Source of the DNA: Pseudomonas synxantha BG33R
Lineage (GTDB): Bacteria > Pseudomonadota > Gammaproteobacteria > Pseudomonadales > Pseudomonadaceae
Assembly: GCF_000263715.2 (NCBI RefSeq)
Contig: NZ_CM001514.1
Coordinates: forward strand, 1,784,936 to 1,848,935
Direction: 5' to 3'
Length of the DNA: 64,000 bases
The notes under the pieces were generated by a model, which was not told where the DNA came from, ran no database searches, and was given only the letters and a program-made list of their open reading frames with translations. Every line of letters begins with the position of its first letter. Position 1 is the first letter of the stretch. Shown in pieces: positions 9,484 to 21,449 of the stretch. The position numbers and the translations under genes were made by a program.

Positions 9484-9864
9484 AAGGCGGCCTGACAGCC
9501 GACCAGGATGTTGGATCAGACCGAGTACATATCCGTTGCTGCGGTAACGGCCGCTTATGGTTTCGCTCTTACAGCGACTCACTTTTGGAGAGGCCCAAAA
9601 GTAAGCAAAAGGCCTTCGCCCCACCACTCGGCACCTCGCTCAGGCTCGGTGTGCCCGTAATCCGCCATGGCGCGGGGCGGCTAAACCGGCATCCCTGCCG
9701 GTTTACCCCCCAAATCCCTGTCGAATTCCGGCCAGCGTGGTTTAACGGGGCGCCTAAGATCAAGATCAAAAGCAGATCAAGAGCAAGAGCGGCTCGCTTC
9801 GCATCGTGGTTACCGTAGGGGGGCTGCGAACTGAAGTTGTGTAGATACCCATGCTGCGATGAGG
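9463..9864. repeat. Long dispersed repeat, copy A (about 400 bp)
   Basis: This non-coding block recurs at 37285-37717 almost base for base, apart from one 33-bp indel and scattered substitutions toward the right end. It starts with a REP arm and holds conserved internal hairpins: ACTTTTGG/CCAAAAGT (9581-9588 with 9595-9602) and a perfect 10-bp stem TAAACCGGCA/TGCCGGTTTA with a TCCC loop (9682-9705). It fills most of the 483-bp gene-free gap between pxpC and the VWA gene. No open frame in it looks like a real gene. Dispersed repeat families are known in P. fluorescens genomes, but I cannot match this one by name. Confidence 0.85.
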
Positions 9865-9880
9865 CCGGTCAAAACACCGC

Positions 9881-11059
9881 CTATTTCGAGAGAAAACGCA
9901 TACCTTCTTCCAACCCGCGCAGCGTCAGCGGGTACATCTGATCCTCCACCAACTCCCGCACAATCCCCGTCGAGGCCGTATAGCCCCAGGTATCTTTCGG
10001 GTAGGGGTTAATCCAGATCAGCTTCTTGTACTTGGCCATGAAGCGCTGCATCCACACATACCCCGGTTCTTCATTCCAGTGCTCGACGCTGCCGCCGGCC
10101 TGGGTGATCTCATAGGGCGCCATGGCCGCATCGCCGATGAAGATCACTTTGTAGTCGGCGCCGTACTTGTGCAGCAGGTCCTGGGTGGACGTGCGCTCCG
10201 AAGTGCGACGCTGGTTGTTCTTCCACACTGACTCGTACACAAAGTTATGGAAGTAGAAGTACTCCAGGTGCTTGAACTCGGTCTTGCACGCCGAGAACAG
10301 CTCTTCGCAGGTCTTCACATGGGCGTCCATCGAGCCGCCGATGTCGAACAGCAGCAACAGCTTGATGGTGTTGCGGCGTTCGGGGCGCATCTGGATATTC
10401 AGCAACCCGGCATCGCGGGCGGTGTGGTCGATGGTGCCGTCGATATCCAGCTCTTCGGCCGCACCCTGGCGTGCAAACTTGCGCAGGCGGCGCAGGGCGA
10501 TCTTGATGTTGCGCGTGCCCAGTTCCACCTGATCGTCCAGGTTTTTGTACTCGCGCTGATCCCAGACTTTCACCGCCTTGCCCTGGCGCTTGCCGGCGTC
10601 ACCGACGCGAATGCCTTCGGGGTTGTAGCCACCGGAACCGAACGGGCTGGTGCCGCCAGTGCCGATCCATTTGTTGCCGCCGGCATGGCGTTCTTTCTGT
10701 TCTTCCAGGCGTTTCTTGAACTCCTCGATCAGCTTGTCGAGGCCGCCGAGGGACTGGATCTGCGCGCGTTCTTCATCGCTCAGCGAACGTTCGAATTCCT
10801 TGCGCAGCCACTCTTCGGGGATCAGCGCCTGCAAATGGTCATCGAGTTTTTCCAGGCCATTGAAATAAGCACCGAAGGCACGGTCGAACTTGTCGAAATG
10901 CCGCTCGTCCTTGACCAGTATCGCCCGGGCCAAGTAGTAGAACTCGTCCATGTCAGCGAAGGTCACGCGCTGTTTCAGCGCGTTGATCAGGTCCAGCAGC
11001 TCGCGCACCGACACCGGCACCTTGGCCGCACGCATTTCATTGAACAGGTTGAGCAGCAT
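9881..11059 (-). CDS. VWA domain protein (CoxE-like), partner of MoxR ATPase
   Basis: The 392-residue protein has a helical N-terminal half, a charged linker (EEFKKRLEEQKERHAGGNKW) and a C-terminal von Willebrand factor A domain. The metal-site motif reads DIGGSMD (about residue 239), a variant of the usual DxSxS with Gly at the middle position. Its ATG (11059) overlaps the last base of the MoxR stop (TGATG), so the two proteins are coupled. MoxR/VWA pairs generally act as chaperone-like machines that insert cofactors or remodel a target; the target of this pair is unknown. Confidence 0.85.
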   Translation of the reverse strand: MLLNLFNEMRAAKVPVSVRELLDLINALKQRVTFADMDEFYYLARAILVKDERHFDKFDRAFGAYFNGLEKLDDHLQALIPEEWLRKEFERSLSDEERAQIQSLGGLDKLIEEFKKRLEEQKERHAGGNKWIGTGGTSPFGSGGYNPEGIRVGDAGKRQGKAVKVWDQREYKNLDDQVELGTRNIKIALRRLRKFARQGAAEELDIDGTIDHTARDAGLLNIQMRPERRNTIKLLLLFDIGGSMDAHVKTCEELFSACKTEFKHLEYFYFHNFVYESVWKNNQRRTSERTSTQDLLHKYGADYKVIFIGDAAMAPYEITQAGGSVEHWNEEPGYVWMQRFMAKYKKLIWINPYPKDTWGYTASTGIVRELVEDQMYPLTLRGLEEGMRFLSK

Positions 11060-11904
11060 CAGCGATTACCGCGGCGGCTCATGAACGCCAGCCGTTCCAG
11101 CAATTGCACATCCTGCTCGTTTTTCACCAAAGCGCCGGCCAGCGGTGGGATGGCCTTGGTCGGGTCGCGCTCGCGCAGCACCGCTTCGCCAATATTGTCG
11201 GCCATCAGCAGCTTGAGCCAGTCGACCAGTTCGGACGTGGAAGGCTTCTTCTTCAGCCCCGGAACCTTGCGCACATCGAAGAACACGTCCAGCGCTTCGC
11301 TGACCAGGTCTTTCTTGATGTCCGGGTAGTGCACATCCACGATTTTTTGCAGGGTGGTGCGGTCGGGGAAGGCGATGTAGTGGAAGAAGCAGCGGCGCAG
11401 GAATGCATCCGGCAGCTCTTTTTCGTTGTTGGAGGTAATGATGATGATCGGGCGCTTCTTGGCCTTGATGGTCTCGTCGATTTCGTAGACGTAGAACTCC
11501 ATCTTGTCGAGTTCCTGCAACAGGTCGTTGGGGAACTCGATGTCGGCCTTGTCGATTTCGTCGATCAGCAGGATCACCCGCTCCTCGGACTCGAAGGCTT
11601 CCCAGAGCTTGCCCTTTTTCAGGTAATTGCGCACGTCGTGAACCTTGTCCACGCCCAGTTGCGAGTCGCGCAGGCGGCTCACTGCGTCGTACTCGTAGAG
11701 GCCCTGATGCGCCTTGGTGGTGGACTTGATGTGCCAGGTGATCAACTTGGCGCCGAAGGATTCGGCCAGTTGCTCGGCAAGCATGGTTTTGCCAGTGCCC
11801 GGTTCGCCCTTGACCAGCAACGGCCGCTCCAGGGTGATGGCGGCGTTGACGGCCAGTTTCAGGTCATCGGTAGCCACATAGGCCTGGGTGCCTTCGAACT
11901 TCAT
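11059..11904 (-). CDS. MoxR family AAA+ ATPase
   Basis: The 281-residue protein is a compact AAA+ ATPase with Walker A GEPGTGKT (about residues 33-40), Walker B ILLIDEIDK (about 111-119), sensor 1 IIITSNNEKELP and an arginine finger region FLRRCFF. Its sequence is of the MoxR class that pairs with VWA proteins, and the VWA gene follows with a one-base overlap. The operon is followed by the convergent pxp region and preceded by the DUF748 gene on the same strand, with a REP hairpin between. Confidence 0.9.
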   Translation of the reverse strand: MKFEGTQAYVATDDLKLAVNAAITLERPLLVKGEPGTGKTMLAEQLAESFGAKLITWHIKSTTKAHQGLYEYDAVSRLRDSQLGVDKVHDVRNYLKKGKLWEAFESEERVILLIDEIDKADIEFPNDLLQELDKMEFYVYEIDETIKAKKRPIIIITSNNEKELPDAFLRRCFFHYIAFPDRTTLQKIVDVHYPDIKKDLVSEALDVFFDVRKVPGLKKKPSTSELVDWLKLLMADNIGEAVLRERDPTKAIPPLAGALVKNEQDVQLLERLAFMSRRGNR

Positions 11905-12028
11905 CGGTCATTCCTCGGATTCATCAATGCCCCGACTATACCCCGCAGCCCCGGCGACTGTGAACGCAGACGGGGCATTCAGTCTCTGAATGGCGGGTCA
12001 CATCAATATCCTGAGCAATGAGGGACAT

Positions 12029-12050
12029 GTGGGAGGGGGCTTGCTCCCAC
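12029..12050. repeat. REP-like palindrome
   Basis: GTGGGAG (12029-12035) pairs with CTCCCAC (12044-12050) around GGGGCTTG. It lies 5 bp after the stop of the DUF748 gene and may end that transcript. Confidence 0.7.
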
Positions 12051-12054
12051 AGGG

Positions 12055-13131
12055 TTAATCAGCGCTGGGCTTGGGTTGTTCATACCGGGCATTGAACGCC
12101 TGGATAAACCCATTGCGCAGAATTGCGATCACTGCAGAAAACGCACTGACATTCTGCTGGTGCACGCTACCGCTGAGCTCCACACGGGTGGCGAACTGGT
12201 TTTTACGCTGGTTTTTCAGCACCGTTTCGCTGGCTCCGACCACGGCCTCCCAGATTGAGCGGAAGATATTCTTGTCCTTGTTTTCAACGTCTTGTTGCCA
12301 GTCAAACACCTCTACGTCACGCAGCAGCGGCTTGATGTAGCCGGTGAGTCGGCCATTTTCAGCCTGGGCTTCGATCACCACGTCGCCCGTGCCGGCCTTG
12401 AAGTCGAACTTGCCATAGGCCGATGCAAAGTCGTTCATGCGCTTGAGTTGCAGGTCGCGGGCGCGGAAGCGGAACTCGAACTCTTTGAAATCACTCAGCG
12501 GATCAAAGGTGGCATTGGCCTCCAGGGGCGCCTGGCCTTGCAGCAGTGCCTTGCCTTCGAAGCGGGCGTCGCGCTTGCCTTTGACATCCACCACATTGGT
12601 CAGGTTGTAGAAGCTGGCGTTGACCCCAGTGGCGTTGATATTGACCCGGGGCTTGGAGCTGAAGTTATGGAAGGCAATCTCGCCGTCTTCGATGCGCACT
12701 TCATTGAGGGTGATCGGCAGCAACTTGCGCAGTTGTTCCTGCCAGTCGGTGCCTTTACCCGTCTGGGACGCCTGCTTGTTGGCACCGCCATCGACGAAGT
12801 TGATCTGCGGACGCACAAAATGCCCCTCGGCCACGACGGCGTGGTCGTACCAGAGGGAATGCCAGCTCACGGCGAACTCGATCAGCGGCGCCTTCACGAA
12901 TGGCACCGGGACCTTGCCGTCCACCTTGACGATTTGCAAGCCGTTGATCCGGTAGGCGCCGCGCCACAGGGCCAGGTCCACATCGGCAATTTCGCCGCGG
13001 TAATCGCCCATGTTGGCGAGTTTCTCGTTCAGGTAATTGCGCACCAGGTAGGGCAGCGCGATATTCAAGGCAATCAGGACCAGCACCAGAGCGGCGATTG
13101 TCCCTAACGGCCAACTGTAACGACGTTTCAT
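12055..13131 (-). CDS. DUF748 (AsmA-like) membrane-anchored protein
   Basis: The 358-residue protein has one N-terminal membrane segment (WPLGTIAALVLVLIALNIALPYLV, about residues 6-29) and a long periplasmic part containing the DUF748 pattern: VRIEDGEIAFHNFSSKPRVNIN (about 132-153) and a beta-rich stretch with LQLKRMNDFASAYGKFDFKAGTGDV. DUF748 belongs to the AsmA/TamB-like superfamily of lipid-handling or envelope proteins. ATG 13131 is chosen because AAGGAG lies 7-8 bases upstream; the longer in-frame start at 13245 has no support. It is divergent from cysK. Confidence 0.8.
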   Translation of the reverse strand: MKRRYSWPLGTIAALVLVLIALNIALPYLVRNYLNEKLANMGDYRGEIADVDLALWRGAYRINGLQIVKVDGKVPVPFVKAPLIEFAVSWHSLWYDHAVVAEGHFVRPQINFVDGGANKQASQTGKGTDWQEQLRKLLPITLNEVRIEDGEIAFHNFSSKPRVNINATGVNASFYNLTNVVDVKGKRDARFEGKALLQGQAPLEANATFDPLSDFKEFEFRFRARDLQLKRMNDFASAYGKFDFKAGTGDVVIEAQAENGRLTGYIKPLLRDVEVFDWQQDVENKDKNIFRSIWEAVVGASETVLKNQRKNQFATRVELSGSVHQQNVSAFSAVIAILRNGFIQAFNARYEQPKPSAD

Positions 13132-13256
13132 GGGGCAGTTCTCCTTGCTTGTAGGAGATTGACTGTTCTGATGAACGCAACGTTCCCCCGTCTGGACGCC
13201 CTGGAGAACGAGGCATACCCTTGGGGCCTTCTTCAAAGTCGCCAACAGGATCCCTC

Positions 13257-14231
13257 ATGAGCCGTATCTTTGCAGACAACGCGCATTCCATCGGTAACAC
13301 GCCCCTGGTTCAGATCAACCGCATCGCACCGCGTGGCGTGACGATTCTGGCCAAGATCGAAGGGCGTAACCCGAGTTATTCAGTGAAGTGCCGCATTGGC
13401 GCAAGCATGATCTGGGATGCCGAAAGCAGCGGCAAGCTCAAGCCAGGCATGACCATTGTCGAGCCGACTTCCGGCAATACCGGTATCGGCCTGGCGTTTG
13501 TCGCGGCGGCCCGTGGCTATAAGTTGCTGCTGAGCATGCCGTCGTCCATGAGCCTTGAGCGCCGCAAAGTGCTCAAGGCCCTGGGCGCCGAGCTGGTGCT
13601 GACCGAGCCGGCCAAGGGCATGAAGGGCGCCATCGAAAAGGCCGGTGAAATCCTCGCCAGCGACCCGACCACCTACTTTATGCCGGCCCAGTTCGAAAAC
13701 CCGGCCAACCCTGCGATCCACGAGAAAACCACCGGCCCGGAAATCTGGAACGACACCGACGGCGCCGTGGATGTGCTGGTGGCGGGCGTGGGGACCGGCG
13801 GTACCATCACCGGGGTGTCACGCTATATCAAGAACACTGCGGGCAAGCCGATCCTGTCGGTGGCCGTGGAACCCATGGTTTCCCCGGTGATCACCCAGGC
13901 CTTGGCGGGGGAAGAAATCAAGCCCAGCCCTCACAAGATCCAGGGTATCGGCGCCGGGTTTGTGCCAAAAAACCTCGATCTGTCGATGGTCGACCGCGTG
14001 GAGTTGGCGACCGACGAAGAGTCCAAGGCCATGGCCCTGCGTCTGATGCAGGAAGAGGGTATCTTGTGCGGTATCTCCTGCGGGGCCGCCATGGCTGTGG
14101 CAGTACGCCTGGCCGAGAAGCCGGAAATGCAAGGCAAGACCATCGTGGTAATTTTGCCGGACTCCGGCGAGCGCTACCTGTCGAGCATGTTGTTCAGCGA
14201 TGTGTTTACCGACCAGGAAAACCAGGTCTGA
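13257..14231 (+). CDS. cysK: Cysteine synthase A (O-acetylserine sulfhydrylase)
   Basis: PLP enzyme making cysteine from O-acetylserine and sulfide. The 324-residue protein has the substrate/PLP motifs [13 protein letters not shown] (about residues 11-23), [11 protein letters not shown] with the Schiff-base lysine (about 37-47), [13 protein letters not shown] (about 69-81) and the phosphate-binding loop [10 protein letters not shown] (about 180-189). ATG 13257 is preceded by AGGA at 13247-13250. I prefer CysK to CysM from the overall pattern and length. Confidence 0.9.
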   Translation: MSRIFADNAHSIGNTPLVQINRIAPRGVTILAKIEGRNPSYSVKCRIGASMIWDAESSGKLKPGMTIVEPTSGNTGIGLAFVAAARGYKLLLSMPSSMSLERRKVLKALGAELVLTEPAKGMKGAIEKAGEILASDPTTYFMPAQFENPANPAIHEKTTGPEIWNDTDGAVDVLVAGVGTGGTITGVSRYIKNTAGKPILSVAVEPMVSPVITQALAGEEIKPSPHKIQGIGAGFVPKNLDLSMVDRVELATDEESKAMALRLMQEEGILCGISCGAAMAVAVRLAEKPEMQGKTIVVILPDSGERYLSSMLFSDVFTDQENQV

Positions 14232-14384
14232 TCTTCAAAGCGGTCCCACAAGGTTGATGTAAGTCATCCGGTCGGCGTGGGCCTTCTGCATAATGGCTCA
14301 AGTGTTTATCATGGCCGGCTGTTACGTCTGGTTTCCCGTTGACGCAAGTTTGCCGGCCAGGCGCTTATTTCCAGGAGTTGCTGC

Positions 14385-15323
14385 ATGACCTTTTCTTTGG
14401 CCGCCAAACTGTCGGTGTTGCTGCTGTTTATCGGCAGCACGCTGTATGTGCACCTGCGTGGCAAGGCCCGTTTGCCGATGCTGCGCCAGTTCGTCAACCA
14501 TTCGGCGCTGTTCGCCCCGTATAACGCCTTGATGTACCTGTTTTCCGCGGTGCCGTCCAAGCCGTACCTGGACCGCAGCAAGTTCCCGGAACTGGACGTG
14601 CTCAAGGACAACTGGGAAGTGATCCGCGAAGAGGCCATGCACCTGTTTGACGAGGGCTACATTCGCGCCGCCGAAAAGAACAACGACGCCGGTTTCGGTT
14701 CGTTCTTCAAGAAAGGCTGGAAGCGCTTCTACCTCAAGTGGTACGACAAACCGCTGCCATCGGCCGAGGCCCTGTGCCCCAAAACCGTGGCCCTGGTCAG
14801 CAGCATCCCCAACGTCAAGGGCGCCATGTTCGCGCTGTTGCCAGGCGGCAGCCACTTGAACCCGCACCGCGACCCCTTCGCCGGTTCGTTGCGTTATCAC
14901 CTGGGGCTGTCCACGCCGAACTCTGACGACTGCCGCATCTTCGTCGACGGCCAGGTCTACGCCTGGCGCGACGGTGAAGACGTGATGTTCGACGAAACCT
15001 ACGTGCACTGGGTGAAGAACGAAACCGAGCAGACCCGCGTGATCCTGTTCTGCGACATCGAACGGCCGTTGAGCAACCGTGTGATGACCCGCATCAACCG
15101 CTGGGTCAGCAAGCAGCTGGGCCGTGCTACTGCGCCGCAGAACCTTGACGACGAACGCGTGGGCGGCATCAACCAGGCCTATGCCTGGAGCAAGACCTTC
15201 AGCGACAAGTTCAGTGGCCAGGTCAAGCAGTGGAAGCGCAAGCATCCCAAGGCGTACCGCATTGCGCGGCCGGTGCTGGCGGTGGTGGTGTTGGTGCTGT
15301 TGTGGAAGTGGTTGTTCGGCTAA
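14385..15323 (+). CDS. lpxO: Aspartyl/asparaginyl beta-hydroxylase family, LpxO-type lipid A hydroxylase
   Basis: The 312-residue Fe(II)/2-oxoglutarate dioxygenase has hydrophobic anchors at both ends (SLAAKLSVLLLFIGSTLYV near the N-terminus; VLAVVVLVLLWKWLF at the C-terminus), as in LpxO. The metal site reads HRD (HLNPHRDPFAGSLRYHLGL, about residues 163-181) with the distal His in YVHWVKNE and Arg of QTRVILF for 2-oxoglutarate. LpxO hydroxylates a secondary laurate of lipid A. Pseudomonads often have two such genes; which paralogue this is cannot be told here. Confidence 0.82.
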   Translation: MTFSLAAKLSVLLLFIGSTLYVHLRGKARLPMLRQFVNHSALFAPYNALMYLFSAVPSKPYLDRSKFPELDVLKDNWEVIREEAMHLFDEGYIRAAEKNNDAGFGSFFKKGWKRFYLKWYDKPLPSAEALCPKTVALVSSIPNVKGAMFALLPGGSHLNPHRDPFAGSLRYHLGLSTPNSDDCRIFVDGQVYAWRDGEDVMFDETYVHWVKNETEQTRVILFCDIERPLSNRVMTRINRWVSKQLGRATAPQNLDDERVGGINQAYAWSKTFSDKFSGQVKQWKRKHPKAYRIARPVLAVVVLVLLWKWLFG

Positions 15324-15335
15324 ACCGCACACCAT

Positions 15336-15373
15336 AAAAAAGGCGCTGTATCGAAAGATGCAGCGCCTTTTTT
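15336..15373 (+). terminator. Rho-independent terminator after lpxO
   Basis: AAAAAAGGCGCTG (15336-15348) and CAGCGCCTTTTTT (15361-15373) form a 13-bp stem starting 12 bp past the lpxO stop. The A and T tracts make it usable from both directions. Confidence 0.9.
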
Positions 15374-15396
15374 ATGCCTGGAATGTGATCAAAACT

Positions 15397-15484
15397 GTGG
15401 GAGCTGGCTTGTCTGCGATGGCGGAGTATCAAGCTATAAAAATGTTGGCTGACCCACCGCTTTCGCAGGCAAGCCAGCTCCCAC
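15397..15484. repeat. REPIN
   Basis: Inverted REP arms at 15397-15417 and 15464-15484 (GTGGGAGCTGGCTTGTCTGC and its near complement) flank a 46-base spacer between convergent lpxO and acnA. The left arm has one T for C change in the core. Confidence 0.85.
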
Positions 15485-15502
15485 ATTTGATCTGCGTTGC
15501 TC

Positions 15503-18244
<2,742 letters not shown>

Positions 18245-18295
18245 TACATGACTCCTTATGGTCCGCACGGCTACGGACCTGACGGGACGAACAGA

Positions 18296-18332
18296 GCTAA
18301 CACGTTAGCGCTGTTTTCATTAGCAGGCTAAT
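18296..18332. promoter_or_regulatory. Paired palindromes in acnA/rlmM divergent promoter region
   Basis: GCTAAC-AC-GTTAGC (18296-18309) and ATTAGC-AG-GCTAAT (18319-18332) are two 14-base inverted repeats with 6-base arms whose centres are 23 bp apart. They share GCTAA/TTAGC half sites and lie about 52 bp upstream of the acnA start. This is the layout of a two-site operator for a dimeric repressor; the protein is unknown. Confidence 0.5.
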
Positions 18333-18441
18333 AACTGGACTCTATCGTCGAGCCCAAGGTTCCGAACTCGGCTATCATGCGCGCGTTTTCATGACAGGCA
18401 TTGCGATAGCGCAAGGTCAGTGTGATTCACCAGGAGAGTAG

Positions 18442-19518
18442 ATGAACACCCTTTTTATGCACTGCCGCCCGGGTTTTGAAGGCGAAGTCTGTTCCGAGAT
18501 CGCGGAACACGCCGCGCGCTTGAACGTGTCCGGCTACGCCAAGGCCAAGACCGGCAGCGCCTGCGCCGAATTTGTCTGCACGGAAGAAGACGGCGCCCAG
18601 CGCTTGATGCACGGCCAGCGCTTCGCCGAGCTGATCTTCCCGAGGCAGTGGGCACGCGGGGTGTTTATCGACCTGCCGGAAACCGACCGCATCAGCGTGA
18701 TCCTCGCCCACCTGCGCGAATTTCCGCTGTGCGGCAGCCTGTGGCTGGAGATGGTCGACACCAACGACGGCAAGGAACTGTCGAACTTCTGCAAGAAATT
18801 CGAAGTGCACCTGCGCAAAGCCCTGCTGGGCGCCGGCAAGCTGGTGGACGACCCGAGCAAGCCGCGCCTGTTGCTGACCTTCAAGAGCGGCCGCGAAGTG
18901 TTCATGGGGCTGGCCGAGTCGAACAACTCGGCAATGTGGCCGATGGGCATCCCGCGCCTCAAGTTCCCGCGTGACGCGCCCAGCCGCTCGACCTTGAAGC
19001 TGGAAGAGGCCTGGCATCACTTTATCCCCCGTGACCAGTGGGACGAGCGCCTGCACGGTGATATGACCGGCGTCGACCTCGGCGCAGCGCCAGGCGGTTG
19101 GACCTGGCAACTGGTCAACCGCGGCATGCTGGTCACCGCCATCGACAACGGCCCCATGGCCGAAAGCCTGATGGACACCGGCCTGGTGCAACATTTGATG
19201 GCTGATGGCTTCACCTTCGTGCCCAAGCAGCCGGTGGACTGGATGGTCTGCGATATCGTCGAGAAGCCTGCGCGCAACGCGGCGCTGCTGGAAACCTGGA
19301 TCGGCGAGGGGCATTGCCGTGAGGCGGTGGTCAACCTGAAGTTGCCGATGAAGCAGCGTTACGCCGAAGTGAAGCGCCTGCTCGAACGCATCGAAGAGGG
19401 ATTCAAGGCACGCGGCATACGGGTGGAAATCGGTTGCAAGCAGCTGTACCACGACCGCGAAGAAGTGACATGTCACCTGCGTCGCCTGGTAGACATAAAG
19501 AAATCTAAAGGCCGCTGA
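18442..19518 (+). CDS. rlmM: 23S rRNA (cytidine-2498-2'-O)-methyltransferase
   Basis: The 358-residue protein has an N-terminal THUMP-like region and a C-terminal Rossmann methyltransferase domain of the RrmJ type. The SAM loop is DLGAAPGGWTWQL (about residues 212-224), and the K-D-K-E-like residues appear in WMVCDIV and VVNLKLPMKQRY. It modifies C2498 in the peptidyl-transferase region of 23S rRNA. The ATG at 18442 follows AGGAG. It is divergent from acnA. Confidence 0.92.
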   Translation: MNTLFMHCRPGFEGEVCSEIAEHAARLNVSGYAKAKTGSACAEFVCTEEDGAQRLMHGQRFAELIFPRQWARGVFIDLPETDRISVILAHLREFPLCGSLWLEMVDTNDGKELSNFCKKFEVHLRKALLGAGKLVDDPSKPRLLLTFKSGREVFMGLAESNNSAMWPMGIPRLKFPRDAPSRSTLKLEEAWHHFIPRDQWDERLHGDMTGVDLGAAPGGWTWQLVNRGMLVTAIDNGPMAESLMDTGLVQHLMADGFTFVPKQPVDWMVCDIVEKPARNAALLETWIGEGHCREAVVNLKLPMKQRYAEVKRLLERIEEGFKARGIRVEIGCKQLYHDREEVTCHLRRLVDIKKSKGR

Positions 19519-19526
19519 TATTAAAT

Positions 19527-19614
19527 GTGGGAGCTGGCTTGCCTGCGATAGCGGTATAACAGTCGAAATCTATGTTGAATGTGCCCACGTCATCGCGGGC
19601 AAGCCCACTCCCAC
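19527..19614. repeat. REPIN with mismatched arms
   Basis: Left arm 19527-19547 is of the GTGGGAGCTGGCTTGCC class; right arm 19594-19614 (core GCGGGCAAGCCCACTCCCAC) is of a different class. It lies between tandem rlmM and tusA, ending 31 bp before the tusA start. Confidence 0.75.
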
Positions 19615-19644
19615 ATAAGAGCGGGCCTGTTTCAGGAGTGAAGT

Positions 19645-19890
19645 ATGAGTGTTGATTTACCTGTTGACGGCACCCTCGACGCCACCGGCCTCAACTGTCC
19701 GGAGCCGGTGATGATGCTGCACCAGCACATCCGTGACCTGCCGGCGGGCGGCTTGCTCAAGGTGATCGCCACCGACCCGTCGACCCGTCGAGATATTCCC
19801 AAATTCTGCGTGTTTCTTGGCCACAAACTGGTGGATCAACAGGAAGATGCTGGCACCTACCTGTACTGGATCCGCAAGAAAGCCGATTAA
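19645..19890 (+). CDS. tusA: Sulfur carrier protein TusA
   Basis: The 81-residue protein is a SirA/TusA-type sulfur carrier that relays persulfide sulfur for tRNA 2-thiouridine and other pathways. The active cysteine is in the conserved LNCPEPVM motif (about residue 19). AGGAG (19634-19638) sits upstream of ATG 19645. Its stop codon overlaps the stop of the convergent MATE gene by three bases. Confidence 0.9.
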   Translation: MSVDLPVDGTLDATGLNCPEPVMMLHQHIRDLPAGGLLKVIATDPSTRRDIPKFCVFLGHKLVDQQEDAGTYLYWIRKKAD

Positions 19891-21281
19891 GCCAGCGCCT
19901 TTTCGGCTCGAATGCGCCGGCGTGCACTGCGCGCCAGGCGCACCAGCAACATCCCCGCCGCACAGCTCAAGCCGACGATCAGCCCTTGCCATAAACCGCT
20001 TGGGCCGCTGGGTTCGCCGAGCCAGTCGGTCAGCCCCAGGGCGTAACCCACCGGCAGCCCCACGCCCCAATAGGCGAACAAGGTCAGCACCATGGTCACC
20101 CGGGTGTCCTGGTAGCCGCGCAAAGCACCGGCGGCGGTGACCTGAATCGAGTCGGAGAACTGGAACAGCGCCGAGAACACAATCAGCATCGACGCCAGGT
20201 GGATGACCACCGGGTCGGGCGTGTAGATCGCCGCGATCTGCTCACGAAACACCAGCATCAGGCTGCACGAAAGGCACGCATAGGCCAGTGCAGTGCCCAT
20301 GCCGACCCCGGCGGCGAAGCGCGCTTCACGCGGTTCACCACGCCCCAGGGCCTGGCCGACGCGCACGGTCACGGCCATGCTCAGGGAGTAGGGGATCATG
20401 AATACCAAAGAACTGACATTCAACGCGATCTGATGGCCGGAAACCACGGTGGCGCCCAGGCTGCCAAGCAACAGGGCAATCACCGCGAATATGCTCGACT
20501 CGGCGAAGATCGCTACGCCAATCGGCAGGCCGATCCCCAGGATGCGCTTGATCACCGTCCATTGCGGCCAATCGAAACGCTTGAACAATTCACTGCTTTG
20601 GTAAACCGGGCCCCAGCGCGTCCAGCCCGCCAGGCCGAGCATCATCACCCACATCGCAATGGCCGTGGCCCAGCCGCAACCCACGCCGCCCATGGCCGGT
20701 ACGCCGAAGTGGCCGTAGATGAAGATGTAGTTCAGCGGAATATTCAGCGCCAGGCCGCACAGGCCCATGACCATGCTCGGTCGCGTACGGCCCAGGCCAT
20801 CACTGAAGCAGCGCAGCACGTAATACAGCGCAATTGCCGGCATCCCCGCGGCGATGCCATGCAGGTAACCCATGGACGGCTCGATCAGGTCGGGCTCGAC
20901 CTTCATCGCATGCAGGATCGGCTCGGCACACAGCAACAGCACCGCACCGCAGAGGCCGACCACCACGGCCAACCACAACGATTGGCGCACCAACGGCCCG
21001 ATCTCGGTGAGTTTGCCCGCGCCATAGCGCTCGGCCACTTTCGGCGTGGTGGCCAGCAAGGTGCCGGTCATCAGCAGGTACACCGGGATCCAGATCGAGT
21101 TACCCAGGCCGACCGCCGCCAGGTCCTGGGGGCTGACACGCCCGGCCATCACCGCATCGACAAAACTCATCGCAGTGGTTGCCAATTGGCCGATCATGAT
21201 CGGCAAGGCCAGCGTCAGCAGGCCGCGCACTTCCCGGCTGATGCGGGCGGGGCGGGAAAGGGTAGCGGTGGCAGTGTTCAC
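19887..21281 (-). CDS. MATE family multidrug efflux transporter (NorM/PmpM-like)
   Basis: The 464-residue integral membrane protein has twelve predicted spans in two similar halves, starting [29 protein letters not shown], the typical first MATE helices, and repeating in the second half ([27 protein letters not shown]). Such transporters export cationic drugs with Na+ or H+ influx. The GTG at 21281 (VNTATATLS) gives the family length; the frame stays open far upstream across pdxB's region without MATE-like sequence, so longer starts are rejected. No strong ribosome site is seen, so the start is less certain. Confidence 0.88.
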   Translation of the reverse strand: MNTATATLSRPARISREVRGLLTLALPIMIGQLATTAMSFVDAVMAGRVSPQDLAAVGLGNSIWIPVYLLMTGTLLATTPKVAERYGAGKLTEIGPLVRQSLWLAVVVGLCGAVLLLCAEPILHAMKVEPDLIEPSMGYLHGIAAGMPAIALYYVLRCFSDGLGRTRPSMVMGLCGLALNIPLNYIFIYGHFGVPAMGGVGCGWATAIAMWVMMLGLAGWTRWGPVYQSSELFKRFDWPQWTVIKRILGIGLPIGVAIFAESSIFAVIALLLGSLGATVVSGHQIALNVSSLVFMIPYSLSMAVTVRVGQALGRGEPREARFAAGVGMGTALAYACLSCSLMLVFREQIAAIYTPDPVVIHLASMLIVFSALFQFSDSIQVTAAGALRGYQDTRVTMVLTLFAYWGVGLPVGYALGLTDWLGEPSGPSGLWQGLIVGLSCAAGMLLVRLARSARRRIRAEKALA

Positions 21282-21449
21282 GTACAGGTGTCCAATAAAA
21301 AAGCAGTCGCAAGGACGGCGGATTCTACGCTTTGACGCAGTGGTCAGGAAAAAACCTGTGTTGCTGATTTGTAATGCAGTCCCACAGGGATCTGTTGTGT
21401 TAGTTGAATCCCATGCCTGTACACTGCTGATCCGCCAAAGGAGCCTGCC

